DNA of 64,000 nucleotides from Hepsetus odoe (taxonomy: Eukaryota; Chordata; Actinopteri; Characiformes; Hepsetidae), in contig CM029379.1 in NCBI GenBank assembly GCA_017165825.1, positions 17,587,028 through 17,651,027 on the forward strand, in the 5' to 3' direction. Position numbers and translations under genes: made by a program. This document shows, piece by piece, positions 10,930-23,300 of this stretch (position 1 is the first letter of the stretch; each line of letters begins with the position of its first letter). Under the pieces are notes generated by a model that searched no databases, had not been told where the DNA came from, and saw nothing but the letters and a program-made list of their open reading frames with translations.

Positions 10930-12460
10930 AACCTAAAAATACAAACAGAAAATGACAAAATCATACTTACAATGCTCTCACATCAAGCTTAGAAGACACA
11001 AGCGTGCTACCGGCCAGAAACATTGCAGTTCCTACCTATTGCAGTATGCATCTCTTTCGCAGATGTATGCTATACCTTTTCAAGGATGTTAGCCTCTGTG
11101 TATGTCCATAGTGTGTACTTTGACTTATGTCAATCCCTCTATAAAAGGCTTCCATGTATGCAAATTTTACACACATTTCTATGCATATTTTTCAATGTGT
11201 AGGGAAATGTAGAGAGAAAATCTCAATTAGAAGGTAGAAAATGACATCAGTACATTCAGAAAGCTTAAAATGATAAAGCCTTGAAGTTGGAAAGTGCTTA
11301 ACGCATATGCCCAGTAATAACTCTTTTAAAGAATCTCCTAAATGTCCCCTGAAATCAGGATTAGAAGAGACAAAGAAGATGCCAATTTTGAAAGTGAAAA
11401 AGTGAAAGGAGCCATTTGTCATTGTGAAACAGCACTGCCCATAGTTAGACACAACAAAATGCAAACCTCTGCTTCTCACCCACACACACCGTGCAGCAGA
11501 AGGCAGCTATTTAAAGAGCCCAGGGGGCAGCTCAAAGGTTCCTCAGGGCAATCTAGTGGTCTGGGGTTCAAACCCACGACCTTCTGATCCTGTGGCCAAC
11601 TCCCTTATCACTAGGCCACGCTTAACCTTTTATTCTGCAGTTATTCTTTAAAGTTATTTTGACTCCCTCAGGCACCATAAGACCTCTGAAGGTTTGCTTC
11701 CAAATGAAAGCCCAAGGTTTCCCAGCAGAACATCACAGAGCATCACACTGCCTTCACAGTGTCTTCTTCCCACAGTGCATCCTTGTCTCAACTATTCCCC
11801 AGAAAAGCAATGCAAAGACAGCCATGTCCACATGGCGTAAAAGAAAATTACTTTTATCAGAACATGCCACTTTATTCCATTGCTCCATGGTCCACTTCTG
11901 ATGGCCCAACATGTATCAGCTAGCCTATTAACTTGTAACTAATCTGACATGCATTTATCTGATGATGTCAAATTCTTGCTGAACAGATAAAGTAGAAAAT
12001 TATGCAATACTTTAGTCGCAAAATGGGACAATGATAATTTAGCCTCCATATGCAAGAGATCTGGAAGTGAAACAAGTTTCCTGAAATTAAGAAAGCATTT
12101 ACTTTCCTGTAATTTCTTGCCAATAATTTAAATATAGAAAATCATATTACACCATTTAAAATGGTATTATAAGGAATTGATCTTATAAAAAGGTATGGGC
12201 TATCTTGAGAACTCAGACTTTTCAATCTAAAGTCTGGATTTAAACCCAGATCTAAATCATATCCCAAAAACGTACAGTATGATTATTAAATAAATAAATA
12301 TAGATTAAAAAACAGATAGTTACTCGAAGTCTTTTAAGCAGTATAATAGTATAATAACATCCGGATATTTTCCGTTTTCATAGACACATGAAATTCTACA
12401 TGTGGCTAATTAACAGGTAAAACAAAACCAAAGATCATGACAGATGAGGCCTATCTGCAT
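10930..12460. other. Intergenic with one SINE copy, no gene
   Basis: Apart from the SINE at 11405-11625, this is AT-rich unique-looking sequence without recognisable exons. Confidence 0.5.
11405..11625 (-). mobile_element. tRNA-derived SINE-like element, nearly full
   Basis: From high to low coordinate it has the tRNA-like head (TGGCCTAGTGATAAGGG in reverse complement), a B-box-like gggttcaaacccacgac, the cctcagggcaa block, the ggcagctattt block and the terminal cacaacaaaatgcaaacctc. It is the most complete copy of this family in the window. Confidence 0.65.
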
Positions 12461-13297
12461 TCAGACACACCTTGGGAATGTAAGCACACCAACTTTGTGT
12501 CCATAAAAAAGTAGCTGCAGATACCTTGCAAAAATATTGATCATTATACAAATGGTTATCGTCAACTTGAAGGCACCCCCGGACACAAAACTGCTACTTA
12601 GGCTTAAGACAATACCTACTGGTGTAGACTGCATTAAAAATATCAGTAGATTGAAAAAAACAACTTCAAAGGCCTTTTTTTTAATGTTTTTTTTGTTAAC
12701 TTCCTGCCTCCCCACTTCACTTTCTCTTGGATTTGGATGCCTGAGGGCTCTTAGGATGGAAACACAGCAGAAGAGCTCCACAACCAGAATGATGAAGTAG
12801 AGGCTTCCAAAAATGGTAAATGGCGTAGTCGGAAAGGTGAGCATGGCAGTGAAACATAAAGGCATCACACATGTCCAAATCACAATAGAAAATGCTAACC
12901 TGTATCTCATAGGTTTGAATTTTAGGAAAGTAACAGGATGAATCACAGCCACATAACGTTCCAGACAAACACAGCACTGGAACAGAGGATGAGCTGTCAT
13001 GAAGATTCCAACAAAAAAGCCCAGCAGTTTGAAAGAACAGATGTTAACTGCAGACAAACACATGACATACACTGGTGCTGAGAGGGCAAAGAGGATTTCA
13101 GAGACACATTGGCTAATAGTAAAAATCACAGATTCACCCAATGCTCCAGCTCTGGTGAGAAAAAAGATCACATAGAAGTTTAGAGGAAGGCCAATAAAAA
13201 AGTTACTGATCTGAGCAGAGACAAGTAGTATGTAAGAAATAGAATCAAGTAGGTCATCCATTTTGCCAAAAGTGGAGTTTGTGTAGGTGGAATTCAT
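12461..13297 (-). CDS. Rhodopsin-like (class A) GPCR, intact member of a tandem family
   Basis: Single-exon frame of 278 residues, taking the Met before NSTYTNSTF as start. A longer frame begins 13 codons upstream, but relatives share only this Met and the gcaag in front of it, which may be a splice acceptor. There are seven hydrophobic segments and N-terminal sequons. TM1 has the GLPLN motif typical of the purinergic/protease-activated/fatty-acid receptor branch. TM3 ends CLERYVAVIHPVTF (ERY in place of DRY). The second extracellular loop is very short and lacks the usual Cys. TM6 has no CWxP, and TM7 lacks NPxxY (ARYLQLLFY in that place). It sits among five broken relatives, all on the same strand. 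A sensory or immune ligand role is possible but nothing here proves it, and I cannot name the subfamily. Confidence 0.8.
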   Translation of the reverse strand: MNSTYTNSTFGKMDDLLDSISYILLVSAQISNFFIGLPLNFYVIFFLTRAGALGESVIFTISQCVSEILFALSAPVYVMCLSAVNICSFKLLGFFVGIFMTAHPLFQCCVCLERYVAVIHPVTFLKFKPMRYRLAFSIVIWTCVMPLCFTAMLTFPTTPFTIFGSLYFIILVVELFCCVSILRALRHPNPRESEVGRQEVNKKNIKKKAFEVVFFNLLIFLMQSTPVGIVLSLSSSFVSGGAFKLTITICIMINIFARYLQLLFYGHKVGVLTFPRCV

Positions 13298-13339
13298 CCT
13301 CTTGCAGTAGAGAAAGAATCTACAGAATAAGTACAAAGA

Positions 13340-15920
13340 GTGCTGATCAAATTTACAAAAAACTCACAGCACTGGAGCATGTCAGATCTCCCTAAAATGC
13401 CACCTCTCCCTCCTTGCAGCTGTGTTCAGCTGTGACTGTTTTCTCAAATCAAACACTCAGTAAAATCTCTAAAAATCAGTCATGCAAATCTGTGGCATTT
13501 GGAAGAACACATCTTGCCACCATGATGGGCTGAACCAACAAAGTGACAGACTCACAAAACAGCCCAAGAAACAAATGATTGGTTATGATGACTCTGCAAA
13601 TAAATTGGAGTAAACAGTGAAAAGCTAATTGAAAACAAATAGGCTTTTTGCAAAGGTAACACATCTAGAAAGTAGAACAAGTTCTTTGCTTGTCTGAAAA
13701 CAAGCCAATTCCATTGTCAAATGCATGCCAATGATCAGTCAACTTAGTTTTAAAAAAACAATAAAGTAGCCCTTTAATTCACCCAAAAGATTCATACGGC
13801 TCAAGCTAAATTCCCAAACCAGTTGGCGCACAGAAATAATTGGAGAAGGAGGTAAAATTATGAATGAGTATAATATAATTTGATCACGCTTGGACTAGCT
13901 TTTCACAAACTCTCCAGTTTCTTGGAGGGGTCAGCACAATGGGTAAAATCAGTTGTGGGTTTCACAGTTAGGTGCCAACATTTAAACAGGATCAGAAGAA
14001 GCTAAAGCATTGAAACGTCACCCAAGATCAAAAAGCATAAAGACATAAACATACACAGCTAAGGCAAGATACTTGGAAAAGCAAGATTCAGGACAGCGGC
14101 CAACAAAACTTTGCAAAGGCAAACAAGGGCTGTACAAGGGCTGTATAAAGCCCAATAAAGAGAACCGGGATTCAGGTGTGCCATATTGACTGCACCAGTG
14201 TTGATGCAGCGACCTCTGGCGGCGTGATGATGAATCACTAGGCTCAACAAGTTGAGTGTATTTATGAGTATTAATATATTTAAGTGTATGTAGCATCTAG
14301 TACAGGCACTTTTTTCTGATCTTAGATAAAAAAAAAAAAAGAAAATTCTGCTGCCATGCCTTTCAAATGATTTGTTATTAGATGGTGACTCCAAAAAGTG
14401 CTATTCCTTCTGTAGCAGATCATACTGCAGTCCATATAGAATGTTTAGCCTCTTTTTTACCTCCTCGGTGTGAATGAGAGTTAAATCTCATTCTCAGATT
14501 TACTACAGATCTCACTGGTTACAATCTCTTTCAGCTGGATTCACAATGTTTGGTTTAAACCTCTCGGGAATTTTATTGTATGGGAACATAACTTTTGCTT
14601 CTTTGATTGTCCCAGTGTTGATGAATTTTAAGGGAATGTGTTTTTTGTGTTTTAACCCTTACGACCACTTAAAAGGTCCTGAACATGTTCTTTATAAAAG
14701 GCAAATATAAATAGGAAAGTATTTCTGTTGATTTAAAGGGGAAAGTAGTGGTAACATACATATTTTGATTTATTAAAAATGTAATGTAATTTAAGTTTGT
14801 TTGCATGTTTAAGGGAGAGATACACAAAAACAATTTTTAATTGAAATTTTTATCACCTCTAATACTAACAGTAAGTAGTGATTTTGGGTTGACTGGAACT
14901 TGCTTAACCTACAATGCGATATAAGTAATGTACTGTTAATGTACATTATGACATTTAAGTATTCAGGGGTTGATGTTAGTTGCTTTCTTGGTCAGTCTAC
15001 TCAAATGTCAGGAGTATGAAGTCCATTTACAGAAACAATTGAACATATACATATAGTTACATGTAGCTATATAGTACTGACAAATTTTTCATTCGGTTGA
15101 ACTGGACAGAAATGGAAATATCTACCATGTCAAACTTACATGGTATTAAAAACTCATTTGAGATACATATGTCTCAAATATTTGGTTAAACCATACAGTT
15201 TCAACTGAAAAACTATACACAAAAATGCAGCAGTGAAATGAACAATAGTAAGACAAAGACAGGAATTTCCCCCAAAGCCAGGATTAAAAAAAAAAAAAAA
15301 AAAAAAAGCCTATTTCATCCTGGTAAAGAACAGAATGTGCACCTGTGTCTAAGTAAACAGTAGATCTTTCCATCCATTATAGGGTTAGGGTTGCAGAGGG
15401 CGCTGGAGATCATACCAGTGCCCATAAGGCTAAATATGAAGAAACAACGTTGACAATTCTAACCAGACAATGATATTAATGATAACAATAATATTTCTGT
15501 TTTACCACTGATGAAAAATTGATGAGTTTTAATGTTTATTATACTAAAACGGGTTAGATTTAATAGTGCCCCAGAGAATTGCCTACCGATCAATACAGAA
15601 ATGTTGGTTGATCTGATCTCTGTTTGTATACAAAAAAAAAGAAGATATTTAACCAAAAATTATTTCTGATTGAGAAAACTTTAATACAACAATGAAACAA
15701 CCAGAGAATTAAATGCAAATGACAAATGAGTCCCAGCTGCATGGAAAAAGCCCTCCAACATTAGTCATGTATTTACATTTCATTTGCAAAAAACAAACCA
15801 CAGTTTACTTAAAACACCCTGTAGGCTCATTGGTTGTCCTTCATGAAAATACCTACCCTGTCACATTATTGATTTGAATTGTTGGTCTATTTATACTTGT
15901 TACTCAGGTAAACAACTAAT
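13340..15920. other. Intergenic, no convincing gene
   Basis: AT-rich sequence with an A-homopolymer at 15286-15307. An open frame at 14474-14710 (plus) is hydrophobic but has no recognisable family, splice context or codon bias. Confidence 0.5.
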
Positions 15921-15924
15921 GAGC

Positions 15925-16102
15925 AATAGTGATTTAGTTCCCTTCTTCCTTTTATCTCCAGCTTCAGGGTTCTCAGGATGGAACAAGTGCAGAATGACTC
16001 AATACAAACAACATGATACAAAAATGCTGGATTACTGACCTGATATCTCTTTGGTCTGTATTTTATAAAAGTTACAGGTTGGATCATGTCCAGGTAATAC
16101 TC

Positions 16103-16110
<8 letters not shown>
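15925..16110 (-). pseudogene. Rhodopsin-like GPCR fragment fused to a CA microsatellite
   Basis: On the minus strand the frame reads FEYYLDMIQPVTFIKYRPKR, equivalent to the TM3 end and second intracellular loop of the intact receptor (LERYVAVIHPVTFLKFKPMR). It then skips to CIESFCTCSILRTLKLE, matching the TM5 end (VELFCCVSILRALRHP), so TM4 is deleted. The conserved Cys-Val-Cys before the ERY motif has grown into the adjoining (CA)n tract. It is the farthest member of the family to the right. Confidence 0.7.

Positions 16111-16142
<32 letters not shown>
16107..16142. repeat. (CA)n microsatellite
   Basis: About 18 CA units, directly adjoining the GPCR fragment. It encodes the spurious Cys-Val repeat on the minus strand. 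Confidence 0.95.
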
Positions 16143-16143
<1 letters not shown>

Positions 16144-16149
16144 CACTGC

Positions 16150-16867
16150 AACAAGGGATGCCCTTAAAAAGACATCAAATACACAATCTCACTATAGATA
16201 TCTATAATCAGACTGTGAAATAAGACATCGCTAAGGCAATAAACCATGATGAAACTAGACAATTCATATAAGATCAAAAGTAAGAGACTGTTGTCCAGGA
16301 TTAAGTGAACATTTTCAAAGGCCACCGCTGCCCCACAAATCAGTTACTTAAACCTAATATAACAGGATGTTTAAGTCATCACCTCAAGTCATCGGAGATG
16401 CATAGGACAGCAGTCATGAGCCAGACAGCTGTCATTATAAGTCCCTTTGTACCTCAAGCTCCTGTTCAACATAAAGGATTTACTTTCCAGAATCCAGTTT
16501 GATTGGTATTTTTTGTCTGCATGTTCCAATCTAAGGAACATGTAGATCTTTTTTCCTGTCGAAGAGACTACAAGAAAACTAAACTGTTTTAACCCTTTTT
16601 GAGGGAAGATAATGTTTTCAGATAAACCTGTTAATGGCCCTCAGGTGTCCAGCAAACATCTGTTTTATTAGACCATGAATGGTAAACATTTGTTTTGTAA
16701 GCTATTCAGGTCATCTGTTTTATTGATCAGGGCTGACATGTTCGCCAGTTGAAAAGATAATTGATGGTGAAAGACATCACAAAGCCGCCCTTAGACCCAT
16801 CTGTCTTGAGTCCTAAAATCTTATTTTTTCTGGAATGTATTACTTCAATACAATGGCAGGGAGTCTG

Positions 16868-16904
<37 letters not shown>

Positions 16905-19900
16905 CGTGTATACAGACACTACATCCATCATTTCTGAGCTGTTTGAGTAGTTTTAGGATTTTTTTTTTTTTTTTTTTTTTTTGGAGGAACCTTCAGAAAT
17001 TCATACGGTCATCTTCATTCATTACCTCCACAAAGATAATTAGGGTGTTTTCCTAAGACTTTATGTTCTGGTGCTTAACGTATAAAAAGTTACAGAACAT
17101 ATCATTTTCTTACCTGCATATATAGACTGAAAATGCAAATTAGTCTGCAGAAACATTGATTGAATTTTAAAGCCTAGAAAACCATTGAGTTCCAAATATC
17201 CCCTTATTTAGTGATTTTTTTGCCATTTAAGTGATTGCAGTTTTTTCTTTTTGCTTTGGTCATATGAATATAGGGTTAAATATTATGAACATTTATTTTC
17301 ATATAAATGAATCAAGTCATAAATTAAGATGAATCATTTATTAATAGATACCTGGAAGAAATAGTAGACTTGAGAAGTTGTGAGGTTACTGTGAGGCACA
17401 TAAATGTCAGGTTGTGATTTTGAATGTAAACTAATACATTATAATATATAGTAAATGATTTTGTTGAGCTGAAGACTTATTCAAAGATCATTTTTGACTG
17501 GAGCTTTAAACTGCACTTCACAACAGACTTAAAAAAAACAATTAGTTTATTGAATTACAAATACATTCAAAATACATAGTATGGCGTATTTGTGCTTTAT
17601 AATAACAGAAATTATGCAATATTATAAAATGCTGACAATAAATATCTGGGAATCATCGCGAGACTAGCAAGTCAGATTTTCTTAATTAAAAGAGTCAGTC
17701 TTGTGTTCTGGTAGAGGAGGTAGTTTCTTCTTAAGAAATAAGAAGAACTCTTTCAGTTTTTCAACATTTTGGCAAAATAAACAACAAAGAAAAGCAAAAC
17801 CCAGAGTCAGAATTGTTCACAGCAGTGATGATAGTAACCAGATGTCCAAAGCATATAATACCTCTATTGAATGGTACTGGGCAAAAATCAGACACCACTA
17901 TTCAGGGTTTAACTTCCTGTCAAAAAGGCCATTAATTCAGTTTTGTTGTACAAAATCCGGAACTATTTAAGGGAACACATCTAAACAGCTTCCTTCACAA
18001 ACTATAATACTGAATCTCTCAGTACTAAATTTTTCCAGCCTTCCAATTGCAAACCAAACCAAAAGGTGTCCTCCTAACAAAAGCTTTTAGCAAAGCATTT
18101 ACTGACATTATGTTCCCTTCAAAGAGACACTAACATTCAAACATGCTTCTACACTCAAACACTTGAGCTGCTTCACATGTTGCACTCCTATGTGCAAATT
18201 TCCAAATTTCCCATTTGTGGGATAATAAAAGATTACTCTACTCTACTATGTGCGTCTAAAATGACTAAAGGAAAGAGATTTTGAAAGATTGTCTCACCAA
18301 GAAAGAAGAAAAAGGAATATCAAAAAACGGGAGATCACAAAAGTAATAAAGTGCTGTTATAAGATTGAAAATAAAATAGATGGTAAATAAAATGGCTGTA
18401 TTTGTGACCCTTGATTTGCATTACCACAGTGCATAAATCCATCTAAGTAGATTTAATTCCCTATTTCACATCAAACCATTTTAAATGACTCAAACATATT
18501 TTAGTATATTTAAATCACTAAAATGTAAGCATTTGTATGTACACAGTTTGCACTTGCATTGATTTTGCATAACTTTGATTTGTAATGTACCTTGCATTTT
18601 ATATGTTTAGACTGGACTGAGAACCTTGGTCTATTCATTAGCGTTTCTGAAATCTTATTTTCAAAACCACTTTTAAAATGTAGCTAATCACTGCAGCCTA
18701 CACCTTGTTATTATTATTATATATTGCAATTTGTGTTATTTGTTATTGAGGAAACGTCTTCTAGTTTTATTATATAAGTTCAAACAATAACAAATGACCC
18801 TCTTTAAACATGTCAGGAATAGTGCTGAATAATTCTGTTGAGGTATAAATGGATAAAAATTTTAATTATTTGAACACAAAGAAAGATGAGAATTAGTACA
18901 GCAAATGTGTGAATTATTCGGGCCAGACATACATTTGATGTATGTTACAGACATGGTTCCTGGATACAGTTTTATTCAAAAGCTTTAAAAACAGTGTAGA
19001 AAATCAGTTGCTTCAATGGTGGTAGGAGAACTAACATTTATGTGAAAAGTAAATAGTAATGTTAACTAGTAAAGTAGTAAATTGTAAAATTTTAAAACAT
19101 TAAGATTTATATTAAAAACAATTATGTTAAATGCTTAAACAAATGCAAAACACAAGCAATGTCGTTATAGCTTTGTTGTAATGTATTTAAAAAAAAAAAA
19201 AAAAGAAAAGAAAAATGTAGGAAAGGCCTGGTTTCCCCAGACACAAATTACAACTCTTCCTGGACTTTGCAGCAGTGCTACTGGTAAATTACCAATGAAA
19301 ATGAGTCTTACTCAGTCTTTTGCTTACTCAGGGTCTGGAACATCAGCCCTTAATATTTTATTTAATTTAAATAAAAGCAAGACATATATAAAGTCCTTCT
19401 AGTAACAAACAGCAGCAAATGCACAGCCCAAAAATGCATAGTTATATATTATATATTAAAATGTAATTAATTAAAATTAATCTTTTGTATTATCTGATTG
19501 CACTAATTGCATTGTGTATGCAAAATATGCATATGTAGATTCTTAAAGATTTGGCACAGAGAAAAAAAACTTCGGGATACAATCATATACTTTTCAGCAC
19601 ATCTTTCACATGGTCACCCATGTTTCTGTTTTAAATTGTATCTGTGCAGTTTAAGCAACCATTAAGTGGAGAGTATTTTGAACTGTTGCATCAGTCAAAC
19701 CTTCATCTCTGGAGGCTGCTTGAGGTAGAGTTGCATCTTTATCCCTTGTTTTCCATTTTTTTCCTCAAAAATGTTACCTGGTACCATTAGACATCAACAT
19801 ATGAATCAAAACTCCATAAATACTAAATAAATAAAAGAAAGAAAGAAAATAAAAACATTTTACATTCTTTCTAAATCCTTTTCAACCTAATGACAAGCAG

Positions 19901-20330
19901 AGTGTGCAAATAAATATACATTTTTTTGTAAATGTGACAGGTCAAATCATAAGATGAACTTGTATGTACTAATAATCAAAGTTAATTTGGAGTTTCAATG
20001 TCTAAAGCTATATATTTATTATGTAGCTGGCTAGTCCAATAGCTACTCTGGCAAGGCAGAAATCTCTTTTAAATTTTTTTGTGTACTTACAATCTAGGGA
20101 TCAATATATTATTGGCTTTAACCATTTTAAAGTTGCTAGTTAGCCAGTGCTGTAGCCAAAAGTACTACGAAAAGCAGTCATTGGCATTTTTTTTAACCTT
20201 ACAACATAAAGCATAAACGTTTCTGTTGTTGAAGCATGAATAGGTAAATTTTAGACCTCTTTGCATCAATACAATACTGGGGTATTGTAAGGACACTTTT
20301 TTATCTCTACTATTATCCTGAGTCTCTATG
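16150..20330. other. Intergenic, AT-rich, no gene
   Basis: It holds A- and T-homopolymers at 16873-16903 and 16960-16982, an A-rich tract at 19188-19210, and no exon I can recognise. Its right end is the 3' flank of acer2; a minus-strand AATAAA at 20015-20020, about 310 bp past the acer2 stop, is a possible polyadenylation signal. Confidence 0.5.
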
Positions 20331-23300
20331 TCACCTTGATTTCTGCGGGGCGTGAAGCATGACGTATGGCACCCCGATGAAAGCCCACCTCTCGCTGGGC
20401 CAGAACAGCAAAACAGGTGATCTTTCTGGAGCCTCAGTGGCTGCATCGAAATAGGCGAAACACACACAGCCCAGGTAAGAGGCAAGACAGATGAATATGT
20501 GCCTGAAAAAATATGACAGGTAAAGAGAAAGATTAACAGAGGAAACCAGCATTAGTATCGTTGTGGGGAAAAAGCAAACAGCAGCTGCAAGGGACAAATT
20601 GTTCATTTTCATAGCTTGCAGCAAGTCAGACAGGGTCCTAAAGCAGCAGGATACAGTTTGAGCAGACTGAGAGATGTATATTCATTAAAACAATTTGAGT
20701 TTTGGCTTACAATGTTTGATAGCAGCCTTGTTCTTGTAGTTCCTATTCTAAATTGAATTAGAACAATCATGTTTGGGCTGTCCAGTTTCATCTGTGGTGA
20801 TTGAATTATTTTTTTGCAGGTATATTAAGTTTTACAAAAAAGAATGACCAAATAAGTAATAATATAATTATGTTTAATCCTTAGAGGCCTTGCGTGTAGT
20901 GACGTGACAAAATTACAGAAGTGCAAATTACCTTTCTTCTTTAATTTATCATTATCTGAACCGATTAACCTGACTAAGGGGAAAGGTGGTGCTGGTGCCT
21001 ATCCCAGCACAAGTACGCCTGTGAAGGCGCTTCTCTGCATTTTGCCCTGTGTACACTGGTTAGAGCCTGCACATCAGACTTTTCGTTGTTTGGATATCAC
21101 GCAAACAATTAAACAAACTTGCCATTCTGCAAAAAACTGTACAAAGGCCAGAATGGAATTTAGTATTGATTACTTGAATGTTCTGAATCTCCACTTGAGA
21201 GAATGTCTGCTGTTTTCAATGAGCTACATGTGAAAATCAATTAATATTGAATATTTAGAACAATTAGAACATTTTTTATATATTAAGTTATAAATGCACC
21301 TACCAAATGCAATGCAAGTAAGGGAAGTTCATTGCGGACCACATCTCACAAAAAATCTGGTCGCTGACCCAGCACAGAAGAGCTAGAGCCCACCAAGCTC
21401 CAGAGATTAAGCCCAGTTTAAATACGCGGGGGTTTTCACATCTGTGCAGAAAAAAATTAAATACATTTTTACACTGCTAAATATACATGACAGAAGAGAA
21501 AAGGAAGTGAATATATACAAGAATTTGTATGACAAACAATAAAATTGATTAAATTCATTCTAAATCTGATTGGTTGCTGTACAACATGTATCCACTGGGT
21601 GGCAAAATAAACCTTATTTAAAAAGTAGGATTTGTAGGCAATTATTTTATATTTGCCAAATTCACAAATTGAAGAAAAGAGAAAATGTGGGTGGTAAAAA
21701 TATTATCGCACATTTTTTTCCAACTTAAAACTTAAACTTGCATTGTACGGCTCAGTTTATAATGATATTTGTAGAGCTTGCATACAACTCAAAAAAATCA
21801 AAAAGGCACACCGACAGGGTGTGTTCAAACATTTGAACACAAAAGACTGTATTACTGCTTTGATTTTACAGTTCATAAAGACCTGACCACCTGTAATGCA
21901 TATTTATCTGTGCATCTGTAAAAAAATAATAATAATAATTATTAATTAACTAATTTTAAGCTAATATCAGATTTAAGCCATGGGTTTAAATCATGTAATA
22001 AGTACCTGATATAATAATAAAAAGTAAACACATGAAAGCATGGCAAAGTCAAGCTGTCACAAGCTGAATACAGTTAGTGATTTCCATTAAGCCAAGGCCT
22101 AAAGCCACATGGGATATTGTTGGCTGGTTGCTTAAGCAACAGGAACTCTAACCCACTTTCTTTCTTTATGAAAACAAATAAGAAAAAATGTTCAACAGCA
22201 ACACAATGAACCAAAAGCCCAAAATGTACAATAGCTGGATAAATCAATCTGTGTGTCTCGTGATTGATTAGGAAAAGGAAAAGAAAAAAGAAAAAAAAAA
22301 CCAAAAAAACATGTTTTTCATTTTGGAGTAGAATGAGAATAATAATTATAAAATTATGCCTCAGTCAGTGTGGTCCAAAACAAACACCATGTTCTGGATT
22401 TTGAGTTTCTCAGGCCAAAATGAAAATAATCCTACAGTGAAATGAGTAAATATTAATCTTAATTGTCAAATTGTAAGAAAGCAGACTGCACTGTTACATT
22501 ACAACTTCAACAGTAGGTCTCTAAAGGAGTCTAATACAGCTTTGATAAACTGATTGATAAATGATGTCATCACAATATGGCTTTCTGATTGTATATCATG
22601 AAAATTTCAAGTATTTTAATGTACATTTCTATCATATTGCCCACTTATACAAATCAAGATAAATGCATTTTCAGTCCAAAATGTTAAACAAAAATAAATA
22701 AATAAAAATAAATACATGGCGTTATGATCTTTGTGATTACAGCTGGAAGATTATTCTGACCTCTTGAGTTCAGCAATAAGCAGAGCTGTGCAAGGGATAC
22801 CCAGAGTCATCAAAGAGATGGAGTTCACTACCGGCTTCACAAAGGCCAAGAACGTGGTGAGGCCCGACAGCATGCCAACAGTCAGCTTAAACAGAAACCT
22901 GCCACATGGTCAACAGCAAAGATTAGACACCACCTTTTAATAGAACTGTTTCATTGAAAGCTTTCATTTCATGTAAACTGCATGTGCAAATAAAAATAAA
23001 AGCTATAACTGTACAGGCATCATAAAATACATAAATACATTTAAAATTCACTTGGAATTAGCTGTAATATTTGAATCAATGTTTTATTAGAAGCAAAAAA
23101 AAAAAAAAAGCTTATAGCCATTAACTAAAGATTTATGAGAATGACGTTATAAGAACTTTAAGGTCCAGAATGCCCAGTGTCTGATTACCATGGGTGGTTT
23201 TTGTCATCTGTTCCAACCTATTAGATATAGCTTTGACTGAGTGCAGAGAAGTGTACAATGATTAAGGCATGCAGTTGCAAATCAGTCTGTAAATCAAACA

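Noticed and set aside
14474..14710. Hydrophobic 78-codon open frame
   Set aside because: No family similarity, no splice context and AT-rich codons; likely chance.
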